The notes beneath the pieces were generated by a model. That model saw only the letters and a program-made list of their open reading frames with translations. It ran no database searches and was not told the DNA's origin. A program made the translations under genes and the position numbers. Below, in pieces: positions 32,948 through 43,650 of a DNA stretch of 64,000 bases (the stretch's first letter is position 1; every line of letters starts with the position of its first letter). This DNA is from JAWMQL01 sp033283165. Lineage in GTDB: Bacteria; Pseudomonadota; Gammaproteobacteria; Pseudomonadales; Halieaceae. The stretch lies in the NCBI GenBank assembly GCA_033283165.1, contig JAWMQL010000004.1, positions 62,001 to 126,000 of the forward strand, read 5' to 3'.

Positions 32948-33753
32948 ATACCCCGCCGCGCGCCGGGACCCTGGCCGTCCTGGCAGCCGCGCCTGAGCTG
33001 GCGCCGCGGGCCGCGGAACTGGCTGCAGGGCTGCACCTGCCCCTGTTGCCGGTTGCCTCGGACCCGCGCGAGATCGAGACCCACGCGTGCGTTCTGCTGC
33101 TGGATGGAGAGGGCCTGGGCCTGCAGGCCTGCGGCCGGGGCGCGCCGGGTGCTGTAAGGGTTGATTTCGCTTCCGCCGCCATGCGCCACCGACGCCGTGC
33201 CGGGCATAACGAGTTGCTCGGGCGGGCGGTCGGGTTGGGTAAAAAAGATGTCCTGCGGATTGTGGACGCCACTGCCGGCCTCGGCCGGGACGCGTTCGTG
33301 CTGGCGGACCTTGGCTGTCAGGTCCTGATGTGCGAGCGGGAACCGGTGGTCGCGGCGATGCTGTCAGAGGCGCTGGAACGCGGTCGCAGCGAGGCGGGGG
33401 AGTGGCTGCCGGCGGTATTGTCGCGCCTGCGACTGGTTGCCGACGACGCGCGACGTTGCCCCGACCTGGCGACTCCTCCCCCTGACGTGATTTACCTGGA
33501 CCCCATGTTTCCCGAACGCGGTAAAAGCGCCGCGGTAAAGAAAGAGATGGCCCTGTTTCAGCAACTGTTTCAGCGCCCGGACTGGGAGCCCGACGGGGAA
33601 GCGCTGTTGCACTGGGCCCTGGCCCAGGACTGTGCGAGGGTAGTGGTGAAACGTCCCCTCAAGGCACCCCTGCTGGCAGGCCGGGCCTCTTCCCATACAC
33701 TGCGCGGCAAGGCGGTGCGGTTTGACGTCCACGTGCTGCGGGCGCTGAGCTAG
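32944..33753 (+). CDS. rsmJ: 16S rRNA (guanine1516-N2)-methyltransferase RsmJ
   Basis: Protein of 269 residues from GTG 32944, overlapping the HD gene. The SAM site is VDATAGLGRDAFVLADLG; VRVDFASAAMRHRRR, YLDPMFPERGKSAAVKKEM and VVVKRPLKAP are RsmJ (YhiQ) signatures. It methylates G1516 in the 3' domain of 16S rRNA. Probably co-transcribed with the signalling pair purely by position. Confidence 0.93.
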   Translation: MNTPPRAGTLAVLAAAPELAPRAAELAAGLHLPLLPVASDPREIETHACVLLLDGEGLGLQACGRGAPGAVRVDFASAAMRHRRRAGHNELLGRAVGLGKKDVLRIVDATAGLGRDAFVLADLGCQVLMCEREPVVAAMLSEALERGRSEAGEWLPAVLSRLRLVADDARRCPDLATPPPDVIYLDPMFPERGKSAAVKKEMALFQQLFQRPDWEPDGEALLHWALAQDCARVVVKRPLKAPLLAGRASSHTLRGKAVRFDVHVLRALS

Positions 33754-33846
33754 TGCGTGGCGGACGAACGCAAGCGCGGGTTCGCGACCATGGTACCGGG
33801 ACCGGCCACAGAGTATTATCCCGGGGCCACGAGTAAAGGAGGGAGT

Positions 33847-34599
33847 ATGACGGAGTCCAAGACAATAGCCCTGGTGACGGGCGCTTCTTCCGGCCTGGGC
33901 GCGGAATTCTGTCGGCAACTGGCCTCGCGGTGTGACGTGATCATCGCGGTCGCCCGGCGCCGGGAGCGCCTGGTCGCGCTGGCCGATGAACTGGCGGGTC
34001 GGGTCGAGGTTCACCCGGTGGTCGCCGATCTCAGCAGCGTCGAGGGGGTTGCCCGGTGCCTGGAGGCGCTGCGCCAACAGGGACCGGTGGACATCCTGGT
34101 CAACAATGCCGGCAACAGTACTTTCGGTCGCTTCGATGCGCTGGAGATCGGTGGACAACTGGACCAGGTGCGCCTGCACGTCGAGGCGGCGTTGAGCCTG
34201 TGCCGGGGGGCGATTCCCTTCATGCGGGAACGCGGCGGCGGACAGATCGTGAACGTGGCGTCGCTGGCCGCTTTTCTGCCGATGAAAGATACCGCGGTGT
34301 ACGGCGCCGCCAAGGCCTTCCTGCTCAGCTTTTCCGACAGCCTGCAGTACGAGGTCCGCGAGGCAGGCATCCACGTGCAGTGCCTCTGTCCGGGCCTGAC
34401 CCGCACCGGGATTCACTATACCGAAGAGATGGCGGACTTTGACCCGGCGCGTACGCCGGCGGAACTGTGGATGGAAGCGGATACCGTGGTGGCCGCGAGT
34501 CTCGAAGCCTTCGGCGGACCGACCGTGGTCGTGCCGGGGGAGCACAATATCGCGGCGGCCCGGGCCGGGTTGCAGGCCCGGCTCGATTCACTGCAGTAG
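33847..34599 (+). CDS. Short-chain dehydrogenase/reductase
   Basis: Protein of 250 residues, ATG 33847 after a strong AAAGGAGGGAG. NAD(P) motif TGASSGLGAEF, NNAG at about residue 88, catalytic YGAAK preceded by NVASLAAFLP. The Arg pair after beta-2 (VARRRERL) suggests NADP preference. The ending lacks the usual SDR C-terminal DGG motif and resembles the DltE/YqjQ-like subgroup, substrate unknown. Its last 12 bp overlap the end of dapE on the opposite strand. Confidence 0.88.
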   Translation: MTESKTIALVTGASSGLGAEFCRQLASRCDVIIAVARRRERLVALADELAGRVEVHPVVADLSSVEGVARCLEALRQQGPVDILVNNAGNSTFGRFDALEIGGQLDQVRLHVEAALSLCRGAIPFMRERGGGQIVNVASLAAFLPMKDTAVYGAAKAFLLSFSDSLQYEVREAGIHVQCLCPGLTRTGIHYTEEMADFDPARTPAELWMEADTVVAASLEAFGGPTVVVPGEHNIAAARAGLQARLDSLQ

Positions 34600-35718
34600 C
34601 AGTCGCTGCAGCAGGCCGCGGTAGATCGCGGTCAGGCGGGGCAGGTCGGCCACGCGCACTTCCTCGTTGACTTTGTGGATCGTTGCGTTGACTGGCCCGA
34701 GTTCCACTACCTGTGCCCCCGTGGGCGCGATAAAGCGTCCGTCCGAGGTGCCGCCGGCGGTGGACAGTTGCGCCTCCAGACCGGTGACCTCGCGAATGCT
34801 GTCCAGGGCTGCCGCCACCAGTTCGCCGCGCGGGGTCAGAAAGGGTTGCCCGCTGAGTTCCCAGTCCAGCTCATAGTCGAGGGAGTGGGAGTCCAGAATC
34901 GCCTCCGTGCGGCGGCGCAGCTCGGCGTCGGTCACCCCGGTGGAAAAACGGAAGTTGAAGCGCACCTCGAGCTCGCCCGGGATGACGTTGGTGGCTCCGG
35001 TGCCGCCGTTGATATTGGAAATCTGGAACGAGGTGGGCGGGAAAAACTCGTTGCCGCTGTCCCAGTGTTCCCGGGCCAGCGCGTCCAGGGCCGGCAGGGC
35101 GCGGTGAATCGGGTTGTCCGCCAGGTGCGGGTAGGCGATATGGCCCTGCACCCCACGCACCCTGAGCGTCGCCCCGAGTGATCCCCTGCGGCCGTTCTTG
35201 ACCACGTCCCCGAGCTCGACGCTGGAGGAAGGTTCACCCACCAGGCAGTAGTCGATGGCCAGGTTCTGCTGCTGCAGGTGCTCGACGACGCGGACGGTCC
35301 CGTCAACCGCCGGACCCTCCTCGTCGGAGGTGATCAGGAAGCCGATACTCCCCGGGTGGTCCGGGTGTTCCGCCACGAACTCCTCGCAGGCGACCACCAT
35401 GGCCGCGAGGCTGGCCTTCATATCCGCCGCGCCGCGGCCTGCCAGTATGTCGCCCCGCAGGGTCGGTTCGAAGGGCGGCGATCGCCATTTCGACCCGGGC
35501 CCGGCGGGCACCACGTCGGTATGGCCGGCGAAGACCAGCAGCGGGCCGCCCGCGCCCCGCCGCGCCCAGAAATTCTGTACGTCACCGAAGGGCAGGGGCT
35601 TGCACTCAAAGCCGATGGCACGCAGCCGGTCCATCATTACTGCCTGGCAGCCGGCGTCTACCGGGGTGACCGAGGGGCGGCGCATCAGGTCCAGGCAAAG
35701 ATCGAGGGTCGGGTTCAC
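34588..35718 (-). CDS. dapE: Succinyl-diaminopimelate desuccinylase
   Basis: Protein of 376 residues, GTG start at 35718. Dinuclear-zinc M20 peptidase fold: FAGHTDVVPAG (His and general-base Asp), GRGAADMKASLAAM (bridging Asp; here GAADMK), ITSDEEGPAVDGT (Glu general base and ligand), LVGEPSS, and IHKVNEEVRV near the end (final His ligand). It releases succinate from N-succinyl-L,L-diaminopimelate. The preceding dapD stop is 17 nt away, so dapD-dapE are an operon. Confidence 0.96.
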   Translation of the reverse strand: MNPTLDLCLDLMRRPSVTPVDAGCQAVMMDRLRAIGFECKPLPFGDVQNFWARRGAGGPLLVFAGHTDVVPAGPGSKWRSPPFEPTLRGDILAGRGAADMKASLAAMVVACEEFVAEHPDHPGSIGFLITSDEEGPAVDGTVRVVEHLQQQNLAIDYCLVGEPSSSVELGDVVKNGRRGSLGATLRVRGVQGHIAYPHLADNPIHRALPALDALAREHWDSGNEFFPPTSFQISNINGGTGATNVIPGELEVRFNFRFSTGVTDAELRRRTEAILDSHSLDYELDWELSGQPFLTPRGELVAAALDSIREVTGLEAQLSTAGGTSDGRFIAPTGAQVVELGPVNATIHKVNEEVRVADLPRLTAIYRGLLQRLLLQ

Positions 35719-35735
35719 GGTACGGTTGGCAGCCC

Positions 35736-36755
35736 TCAGTTGTGGGCGTGCAATTCCTCGTTCAGCTCAATGGCGGATTTGTTGGTCAGGCACTCCACGG
35801 CGCCGGTGGTGGAGTTGCGCCGGAACAGCAGGTCGGATTTTCCGGCCAGGTCGCGGGCCTTGACGGTTTCCACCGGCATGCTGTCGGCATCCAGCATGGT
35901 GACCTTGGTACCGGCAGTGACGAACAAACCTGACTCGATGGTGCAGCGGTCGCCCAGGGGTATGCCGAGGCCGGCATTGGCGCCGATCAGGCACTCCCTG
36001 CCCACCGAGATCACGATGTTGCCGCCACCCGACAGGGTGCCCATGGTGGAGCAACCGCCACCCAGATCAGAGCCTGCTCCCACGTGTACGCCAGCAGAAA
36101 TTCTCCCCTCGATCATGCCCGGTCCGTCCGTGCCGGCATTAAAGTTCACGAAGCCCTCGTGCATGATCGTGGTGCCCTCGCCCAGATAGGCCCCGAGGCG
36201 CACCCGCGCGGTGTGGGCTATGCGCACACCGGTGGGAACCACGTAATTGCTCATCTTGGGGAATTTGTCCACGCAGCTGACCTCGAGGGTCTCCCCCCGA
36301 AGTCGCGCCGCCAGCTGGCGAGCGGGCAGTTCGTCGATGGCGATGGCGCCCTCGCTGGTCCACGCCACGTTGGGCAGTACCCCGAACAGGCCATCGAGCA
36401 CTGTACCGTGCGGCTTGACCAGTCGGTGGGACAAGAGGTGCAGTTTCAGGTAGGCCTCGGGTACTGTGCGCGGTGCGCTGTCCTCGCCCAGCAGGACCGA
36501 CACGACAGGTGCCTGACTGCCGCGCAGGCTGGCGGCCAGCTCGGCCTGATCGCTCTCGCCGGCCTGCCGCAGGGCCTCTTCCAGGGCTGTCAACTGGCCC
36601 GCATCCAGGGCCTGGTCGTTGTCCAGCCCGGCGGCTGCCGCGACGATGGCCGTCGATGGTCCGAGCAGGGGGCGCGGATAGAACACCTCGAGCCACGCCC
36701 CCTTGCCGTTATGGGTGCCCACGCCGAGTCCAAAAGCGAACGCGCTGTCTGTCAT
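35736..36755 (-). CDS. dapD: Tetrahydrodipicolinate N-succinyltransferase (long form)
   Basis: Protein of 339 residues from ATG 36755, with AGGAATCGG before it; an upstream start would add eight residues not seen in relatives. Start MTDSAFAFGLGVGTHNGKGAWLEVFY-type and PRPLLGPS match the ~340-residue Pseudomonas/actinobacterial form, not the 274-residue E. coli form. Left-handed beta-helix hexapeptides run through residues ~180-290 (VRLGAYLGEGTTIMHEGFVN, GRISAGVHVGAGSDLGGGCS). It transfers succinyl from succinyl-CoA in lysine synthesis. Confidence 0.95.
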   Translation of the reverse strand: MTDSAFAFGLGVGTHNGKGAWLEVFYPRPLLGPSTAIVAAAAGLDNDQALDAGQLTALEEALRQAGESDQAELAASLRGSQAPVVSVLLGEDSAPRTVPEAYLKLHLLSHRLVKPHGTVLDGLFGVLPNVAWTSEGAIAIDELPARQLAARLRGETLEVSCVDKFPKMSNYVVPTGVRIAHTARVRLGAYLGEGTTIMHEGFVNFNAGTDGPGMIEGRISAGVHVGAGSDLGGGCSTMGTLSGGGNIVISVGRECLIGANAGLGIPLGDRCTIESGLFVTAGTKVTMLDADSMPVETVKARDLAGKSDLLFRRNSTTGAVECLTNKSAIELNEELHAHN

Positions 36756-36783
36756 GCCGATTCCTGTTGTCCGGGGCACGCGC

Positions 36784-37140
36784 CTAGAGCGTGTGCAGAT
36801 TGAAGGTCCGCTCGTAACTGGCGGCCTTGAAACCGACTATTCGCTGGCTGCCGGTATCCAGCACCGGCCGTTTCACCAGGGTCGGGTGTTCCAGGATGGC
36901 CGCCAGGGCCGAGTCCTCATCCATGTTCTCGCGAACATCCGGGTCCAATTGCTTCCAGGTCGTGCTGCGGCGGTTGACCAGGTTTTCCCAGCCCAGTTCC
37001 TGCAACCACTCCCGCACCTGTGCTGCATCGATGCCCTGTTCCCGAAAATCGTGAAAGTGGTAGTCAACGCCGTGTAACTCCAGCCAGCGGCGGGCCTTTT
37101 TCACCGTATCGCAGTTCTTGATGCCGTACAGCGTGGTCAC
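36784..37140 (-). CDS. yffB: ArsC/Spx-family protein YffB
   Basis: Protein of 118 residues from GTG 37140, preceded by AGGGG. Thioredoxin-like Spx/ArsC fold: TLYGIKNCDTVKKARRWL with single Cys10, YHFHDFREQGI, LVNRRSTTWKQL, and the cis-Pro LVKRPVLD. The gene is regularly found beside dapD/dapE in proteobacteria, and E. coli YffB is implicated as a glutathione-using thiol protein. True arsenate reduction is unlikely; a second arsC-type gene at the window start is the better candidate. Confidence 0.88.
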   Translation of the reverse strand: MTTLYGIKNCDTVKKARRWLELHGVDYHFHDFREQGIDAAQVREWLQELGWENLVNRRSTTWKQLDPDVRENMDEDSALAAILEHPTLVKRPVLDTGSQRIVGFKAASYERTFNLHTL

Positions 37141-37319
37141 GCGTCTACCCCTGTTCAGTGGCCGCGTAATATAGCACACCGGGCCGGTGAATATAGCCGC
37201 CGGCCGCCGGGAAGTCGCTGGCGTGCGCCCGTGTCAAGCAGTATCAAGACAGGTAAAAAAGTGTAAAAGCGCGGGGTTCAGCTTGGTCGGCGGAGTCCTT
37301 TCTGATTAGTATCGGGCTT

Positions 37320-38978
37320 ATGAATACCGTTGTGCTGATCTCGATTCGGCGCCTGGCGCTGATACCGACCCTGCTGCTGGCCTGTGCCGTGTCACCCGTC
37401 CAGGCCGAGCGCCTGAGGGGTGAAGAGGCCGCGTCCCGTCTCGCTTCGCGGGCGACCTTCGGCATGTCGTACCAGCAGATTCTGGCCATCCACGAAACCG
37501 GTGAGCGGCGCTGGATGCGTGAGCAGTACGAACTGCCGCCCAGCTCGCATGACGCGGTGGTGGATCAGCTCTATGCGCTGCTTGACTCCGGCCAGTTTGA
37601 TGAGCAGGTGCGGAACAACCCGAACGTGGAACAGGTATTCCGGCGCCTGGCCTGGTGGCACCGCAGCATGACGGCCGAGGACCAGTTGCGGCAGCGGGTG
37701 GCATTTGCCCTGAGCGAAATATTCGTCGTGTCCGACCATGTGCCGGCCCTGATGCGGTTCCCCTATGCCCTGAGTAATTATTACGACACCCTGCTGGAAC
37801 ATGCCTTCGGCAACTACCGCGACCTGTTGCGCGCGGCTACCCTGCACCCCGCCATGGGGGTGTACCTGAGTCACCTGGGCAATGCCAAATCCGACCCGGA
37901 GGCCAATACCTTTCCGGACGAGAATTACGCGCGGGAAGTCATGCAGCTGTTTTCCATCGGCCTGTTCGAGCTGAATCCCGACGGCACCGAGATACTGGGC
38001 GATGAAGGCCAGCCCGTTCCCACTTACGACAACGAGGATATCCGGGAATTTGCCCGGATATTCACCGGTTTGAGCTTTGCCGGCTCCAACTTCCAGATTC
38101 GCCTCGGCACGGTAAATTTTCGCGAACCAATGGAGATGTTCGACGCGTTTCACGAGCAGGGCGAAAAGCACCTGTTGCGGGACGAGGTGGTTCCCGCCGG
38201 CCAGACCGGTATGGAAGACCTGGAGCAGGCCATCGACAACCTGTTCAATCACCCCAATGTCGGTCCTTTCTTCGGCCGGCGGCTGATCCAGCGGTTGGTT
38301 ACATCCAATCCCTCACCGGCCTACGTGGCGCGGGTGACAGCCGCTTTCAACGACAACGGCGCCGGTGTGCGCGGCGATATGCGGGCAGTGCTCGAGGCCG
38401 TGCTGCTGGATCGGGAGGCGCGCGTCCTGCCGCGGGAGAAAAGTCACCGCGGCAAGCTGCGCGAGCCCCTGCTGAGGGTTATCGCCGTGCTGCGCCAGCT
38501 GCGGGTGTCCAGTCCGGACGGTTTCTATGCCAATACCGGTTATGTGGTGCAGGAACAGACCCAGCAGCATCCGCTGTCGGCTCCCAGCGTGTTCAACTTC
38601 TTCCTGCCGGACCACAGCCCGGTCGGGCCCATTGCCGAAGCGGGGCTGGTGGCGCCGGAGTTCCAGATCACCAACAGCGGCAGTATTGTGACCCTGTCCA
38701 ATATGCTGGAGCGAATCCTGCTGGCCGGGCTGGCCAACGACCTGCCGCGTCCGCCTTTCTCTGCGGCGCAGCTGGATTTCAGTGACTACCGGGAACTGGC
38801 GCGCAAGCCCGCCCGCCTGCTGGACCGGCTGGATCTGGTGATGACCTACGGCACCCTGCGCCCCGAGACCCGGCGGCATATCCGGGCCACCATCGGCCAG
38901 ATCCAGGACCCCGGCCTGCGGGTCCGGGTAGCGCTTTACATGATGTATTTCTCGCCGGATTACGCGGTGGAACTGTAG
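37320..38978 (+). CDS. DUF1800 family exported protein
   Basis: Protein of 552 residues with a Sec signal peptide (LALIPTLLLACAVSPVQA, cleavage about residue 29). The DUF1800 features are RLASRATFGMS near the mature start, WWHRSMTAEDQLRQRVAFALSEIFVVS, LGNAKSDPEANTFPDENYAREVMQLFSIGLFEL-like segments and FFGRRLIQRLVTSNPSPAYV. The family is very helical and its function is undefined. The partner DUF1501 gene begins 10 nt downstream; the two families nearly always occur together. Confidence 0.9.
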   Translation: MNTVVLISIRRLALIPTLLLACAVSPVQAERLRGEEAASRLASRATFGMSYQQILAIHETGERRWMREQYELPPSSHDAVVDQLYALLDSGQFDEQVRNNPNVEQVFRRLAWWHRSMTAEDQLRQRVAFALSEIFVVSDHVPALMRFPYALSNYYDTLLEHAFGNYRDLLRAATLHPAMGVYLSHLGNAKSDPEANTFPDENYAREVMQLFSIGLFELNPDGTEILGDEGQPVPTYDNEDIREFARIFTGLSFAGSNFQIRLGTVNFREPMEMFDAFHEQGEKHLLRDEVVPAGQTGMEDLEQAIDNLFNHPNVGPFFGRRLIQRLVTSNPSPAYVARVTAAFNDNGAGVRGDMRAVLEAVLLDREARVLPREKSHRGKLREPLLRVIAVLRQLRVSSPDGFYANTGYVVQEQTQQHPLSAPSVFNFFLPDHSPVGPIAEAGLVAPEFQITNSGSIVTLSNMLERILLAGLANDLPRPPFSAAQLDFSDYRELARKPARLLDRLDLVMTYGTLRPETRRHIRATIGQIQDPGLRVRVALYMMYFSPDYAVEL

Positions 38979-38988
38979 GGACAGGCGG

Positions 38989-40350
38989 ATGCCAAGTCGA
39001 CGCAAATTTCTCACTCACAGCTGCGCTCTCGGGGTCGCCGGGGCGACCCTGTCCTCTTCGTTGCTGCAACTCGGTCTGGCCCGCACCGTGGCGGCCCGGG
39101 ATGACGACTACCGCGCCCTGGTCTGCGTCCTGCTGGCGGGGGGTAACGATTCCTTCAATATGCTGGTACCGCTGGACGATGACCAGTACCAGGCCTACCG
39201 CGGCTATCGCTCCGACCTGGCCCTGCCGCAGGACGACCTGCTGCCCCTGCAGGGCGTTGCCGGCAACGGCCGCCAATACGGCCTGCATCCGGGTATGACG
39301 GCGCTGCAGTCCCTGTTCAACGACGGCGATGCCGCCCTGCTGTGTAACGTGGGCACCCTGCTGGAACCCTGGCAAGGTGCCGGTGGCCGCCTGCCCCTGG
39401 GCCTTTACTCCCACGCCGACCAGATTCAACAGTGGCAAACCTCGGTTGCCGACCAGCGCATGGCACAGGGCTGGGGCGGCCGTATTGCCGATATCCTGCA
39501 GGGTCCCGACCCCGTGAACGGAATCTCGATGAACGTCTCCCTGTCGGGCAGCAACGTGTTCCAGAGCGGGCAGACCGTCGCAGAGTACAGCATCAGTCCG
39601 GCAGGGGACGGCGCGCCTGGCCTGAACGGCTACGACGACGGCACCGCCGCAGGGGATTTCCGCAAGGCCATGGTAGATGGCCTGCTTGCGGTGGAGCAGC
39701 AACACATCCTGCGAAGTGAGTATCGCCGTCGCCTGCAATCCGCCGTTGATGCCCAGCAGTTCTTTACCGCTGCGCTATCGTCGGCACCGCCGCTGGCCAC
39801 GGCATTCTCAGCCGGATATTTTTCCCAGAGCCTGCGCCAGATCGCCCGGGTGATCAGCGCCAGGCGTGCCATCGGCGCCAGTCGCCAGACCTTCTTTGTG
39901 CTGGTTGGCGGCTGGGACCATCACGACGAGGTCCTCGCCAACCAGGCCGCCATGCTGCCGCAGATCAGCGCCGGCCTGGCGGAGTTCCGGGATGCGATGG
40001 TGGAGCTGGGCCTGAACGACAACGTCACCACCTTCACCACCTCCGACTTCGGTCGGACCCTGACGTCCAACGGTCGCGGTTCGGATCACGGCTGGGGCGG
40101 TCATCACATAGTGATGGGCGGTGCCGTGCGCGGGCGCACTTTCTATGGTGACTTCCCGGAGTTGGACCCGAGCAACCCGCTGGACACGGGGCGGGGTCGC
40201 TACGCCCCCACGACCTCGGTGGATGAGTATTTCGCCGAACTGGCCCTCTGGTTCGGGGTGAGTCCCTCGGAACTGGAGACCGTGCTGCCCAATGTGGGTA
40301 AATTCTACAGCCCGGGGTCCAGCTCGGCGCCGCTGGGGTTCCTGCTATAG
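38989..40350 (+). CDS. DUF1501 family Tat-exported protein
   Basis: Protein of 453 residues. Residues 3-8 are SRRKFL followed by a hydrophobic stretch ending near ARTVAARD, a twin-arginine signal. DUF1501 landmarks are ALVCVLLAGGNDSFNMLVPLD, GLHPGMTALQSLF-like text, WDHHDEVLANQAAML, TTFTTSDFGRTLTSNGRGSDHGWGGHHIVMGG. These resemble the metal-binding pattern of alkaline phosphatase/sulfatase-like folds (Asp/His-rich), though no enzyme activity is established to my knowledge. Stop codon overlaps the convergent sulfotransferase-like gene by 6 bp. Confidence 0.9.
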   Translation: MPSRRKFLTHSCALGVAGATLSSSLLQLGLARTVAARDDDYRALVCVLLAGGNDSFNMLVPLDDDQYQAYRGYRSDLALPQDDLLPLQGVAGNGRQYGLHPGMTALQSLFNDGDAALLCNVGTLLEPWQGAGGRLPLGLYSHADQIQQWQTSVADQRMAQGWGGRIADILQGPDPVNGISMNVSLSGSNVFQSGQTVAEYSISPAGDGAPGLNGYDDGTAAGDFRKAMVDGLLAVEQQHILRSEYRRRLQSAVDAQQFFTAALSSAPPLATAFSAGYFSQSLRQIARVISARRAIGASRQTFFVLVGGWDHHDEVLANQAAMLPQISAGLAEFRDAMVELGLNDNVTTFTTSDFGRTLTSNGRGSDHGWGGHHIVMGGAVRGRTFYGDFPELDPSNPLDTGRGRYAPTTSVDEYFAELALWFGVSPSELETVLPNVGKFYSPGSSSAPLGFLL

Positions 40351-41604
40351 CCTGAGGGCGCGCTTGAGCGCCAGGGGCAGTTTCAGTATCGGGTTCTCCT
40401 GTACCAGCCCGTGCTTGTACCAGGGCAGTGCGTAGGCCTTCAGGTCGTCCAGGCTCTGGGGGTGCTCGCGTTTTTCCTTACGCCGCCTGCGCAGGCCCTG
40501 GTCGGTATAAGACTGGGGTAACATGCCGGCGATATACGCCAGGGCTGCCGCGGTCTCCAGGTCTCTCCAGCGCAGGCGCCGGGCCTCCTGCTGCAGGTGC
40601 TCCGCCGCCACCGCGCGCAACTCGGGTTCCCTGAGCCGGTTGACGGTGTCCTCCAGTGCTTCCAGGGTCTCGTCCTGCCACAGGTCGGGACGTTTGCGCG
40701 CCGGCAGAGGTGGAAACTCGAAACCCAGACGCTTTTCCAGCCAGCGCGCCTCTCTCCTGAGCGCGCGCTGCACCCGGGCGTTGGTGACACCGCCGAGCTG
40801 GAAGCCCTGTCCGGGCAGCTCTTTCAGGGGATTGAGGTCGCGGAACCGGCGCTTCACCCCGTGAACGGCCATCTGGCGGCGAGGGTAGCGTTCGTTGATG
40901 GCCAGCATGATGCCGAAGGCTTCCAGCGAGATACGTTCGTTGCTGCTGCTGAAATCCCCGGCGGGCAGCTCCTCCGGCGCCAGGCCGCACTGCAGCATGA
41001 AGAACCCCACCAGGCCCCTGGGGTGGTTCACGGCCTCGTGGAAGTTGTACGCTTCCAGTTCCGCCGGGAAATTCCGCTGCAGGCTCTCGTAGCGCTTGCG
41101 GACGACGCCGATGATGGACTCCGGCCGGATTGCCGCGCCGCCCTTGACCCGCTGCTGCAAGATGCTCTCCAGCGAACTCTGGGGGCTGCGGATAAACGCC
41201 ATGACCCGCAGTCTGTCGCAGTGCGGAATGAGTTCACCTTTCAGGGCCTGCATGTCCCGGTCGCTGTATTCGGCCACGTTCTCGCCGGAAAGAACCAGCG
41301 TCTCGCCCCGGGGCTCGCGCAGCAGCGGTACCCACTGGGCCCGCAGCTGCTCACGGGCCGCTTGCGGATCGTCCTCGGTGTTCTGGCGCCAGCCGGCACC
41401 GTACTTGGTCGGCGGGTCGCAGATGGCGGTGGTGATCGCGTCCGAGTGATTGATCAGGTGGCGACCGTTGAGGTCGAAACCGGGATAGACAATGCCGTGC
41501 GCAGCCAGCAGTTCGCGGTGCAGGTGGCAGTTTTTCTGGATACTGGTGGAACCCGTTTTCCCAGGGCCGGCGTGCAGTACGATTTCTTTGTAACGCTGGA
41601 CCAC
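40345..41604 (-). CDS. Sulfotransferase-like P-loop protein
   Basis: Protein of 419 residues, GTG start at 41604. The N-terminus VLHAGPGKTGSTSIQ fits the 5'-phosphosulfate loop of PAPS-dependent sulfotransferases (K-T-G-S/T-T/S), and RLRVMAFIRSPQSSLESILQQ fits the 3'-phosphate loop (R-x-P-x-x-S). The C-terminal third (residues ~240-419) is basic and Arg-rich and unlike a standard sulfotransferase. No glycan or capsule genes are adjacent. Function as a carbohydrate or lipid sulfotransferase is plausible but not shown. Confidence 0.68.
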   Translation of the reverse strand: MVQRYKEIVLHAGPGKTGSTSIQKNCHLHRELLAAHGIVYPGFDLNGRHLINHSDAITTAICDPPTKYGAGWRQNTEDDPQAAREQLRAQWVPLLREPRGETLVLSGENVAEYSDRDMQALKGELIPHCDRLRVMAFIRSPQSSLESILQQRVKGGAAIRPESIIGVVRKRYESLQRNFPAELEAYNFHEAVNHPRGLVGFFMLQCGLAPEELPAGDFSSSNERISLEAFGIMLAINERYPRRQMAVHGVKRRFRDLNPLKELPGQGFQLGGVTNARVQRALRREARWLEKRLGFEFPPLPARKRPDLWQDETLEALEDTVNRLREPELRAVAAEHLQQEARRLRWRDLETAAALAYIAGMLPQSYTDQGLRRRRKEKREHPQSLDDLKAYALPWYKHGLVQENPILKLPLALKRALRL

Positions 41605-41618
41605 GGGTACCTCTGTGA

Positions 41619-41646
41619 CTCCCTGCCAGTGGCCGCTGGCAGGGAG
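41619..41646 (-). terminator. Strong hairpin after hppA (terminator-like, no U-tract)
   Basis: CTCCCTGCCAG and CTGGCAGGGAG form a perfect 11-bp stem around a 6-nt loop, ending 9 bp beyond the hppA stop codon in the direction of hppA transcription. There is no run of T after it on the minus strand, so it may be a stabilising 3' end or an imperfect terminator rather than a classic intrinsic one. It also lies just ahead of the sulfotransferase-like gene start. Confidence 0.55.
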
Positions 41647-41655
41647 CGGCAGGGG

Positions 41656-43650
<1,995 letters not shown>

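Noticed and set aside
36784..37140. Second arsenate reductase
   Set aside because: The ArsC-like fold has the YffB pattern and sits in the dap operon; the relation is fold-level and does not imply arsenate reduction.
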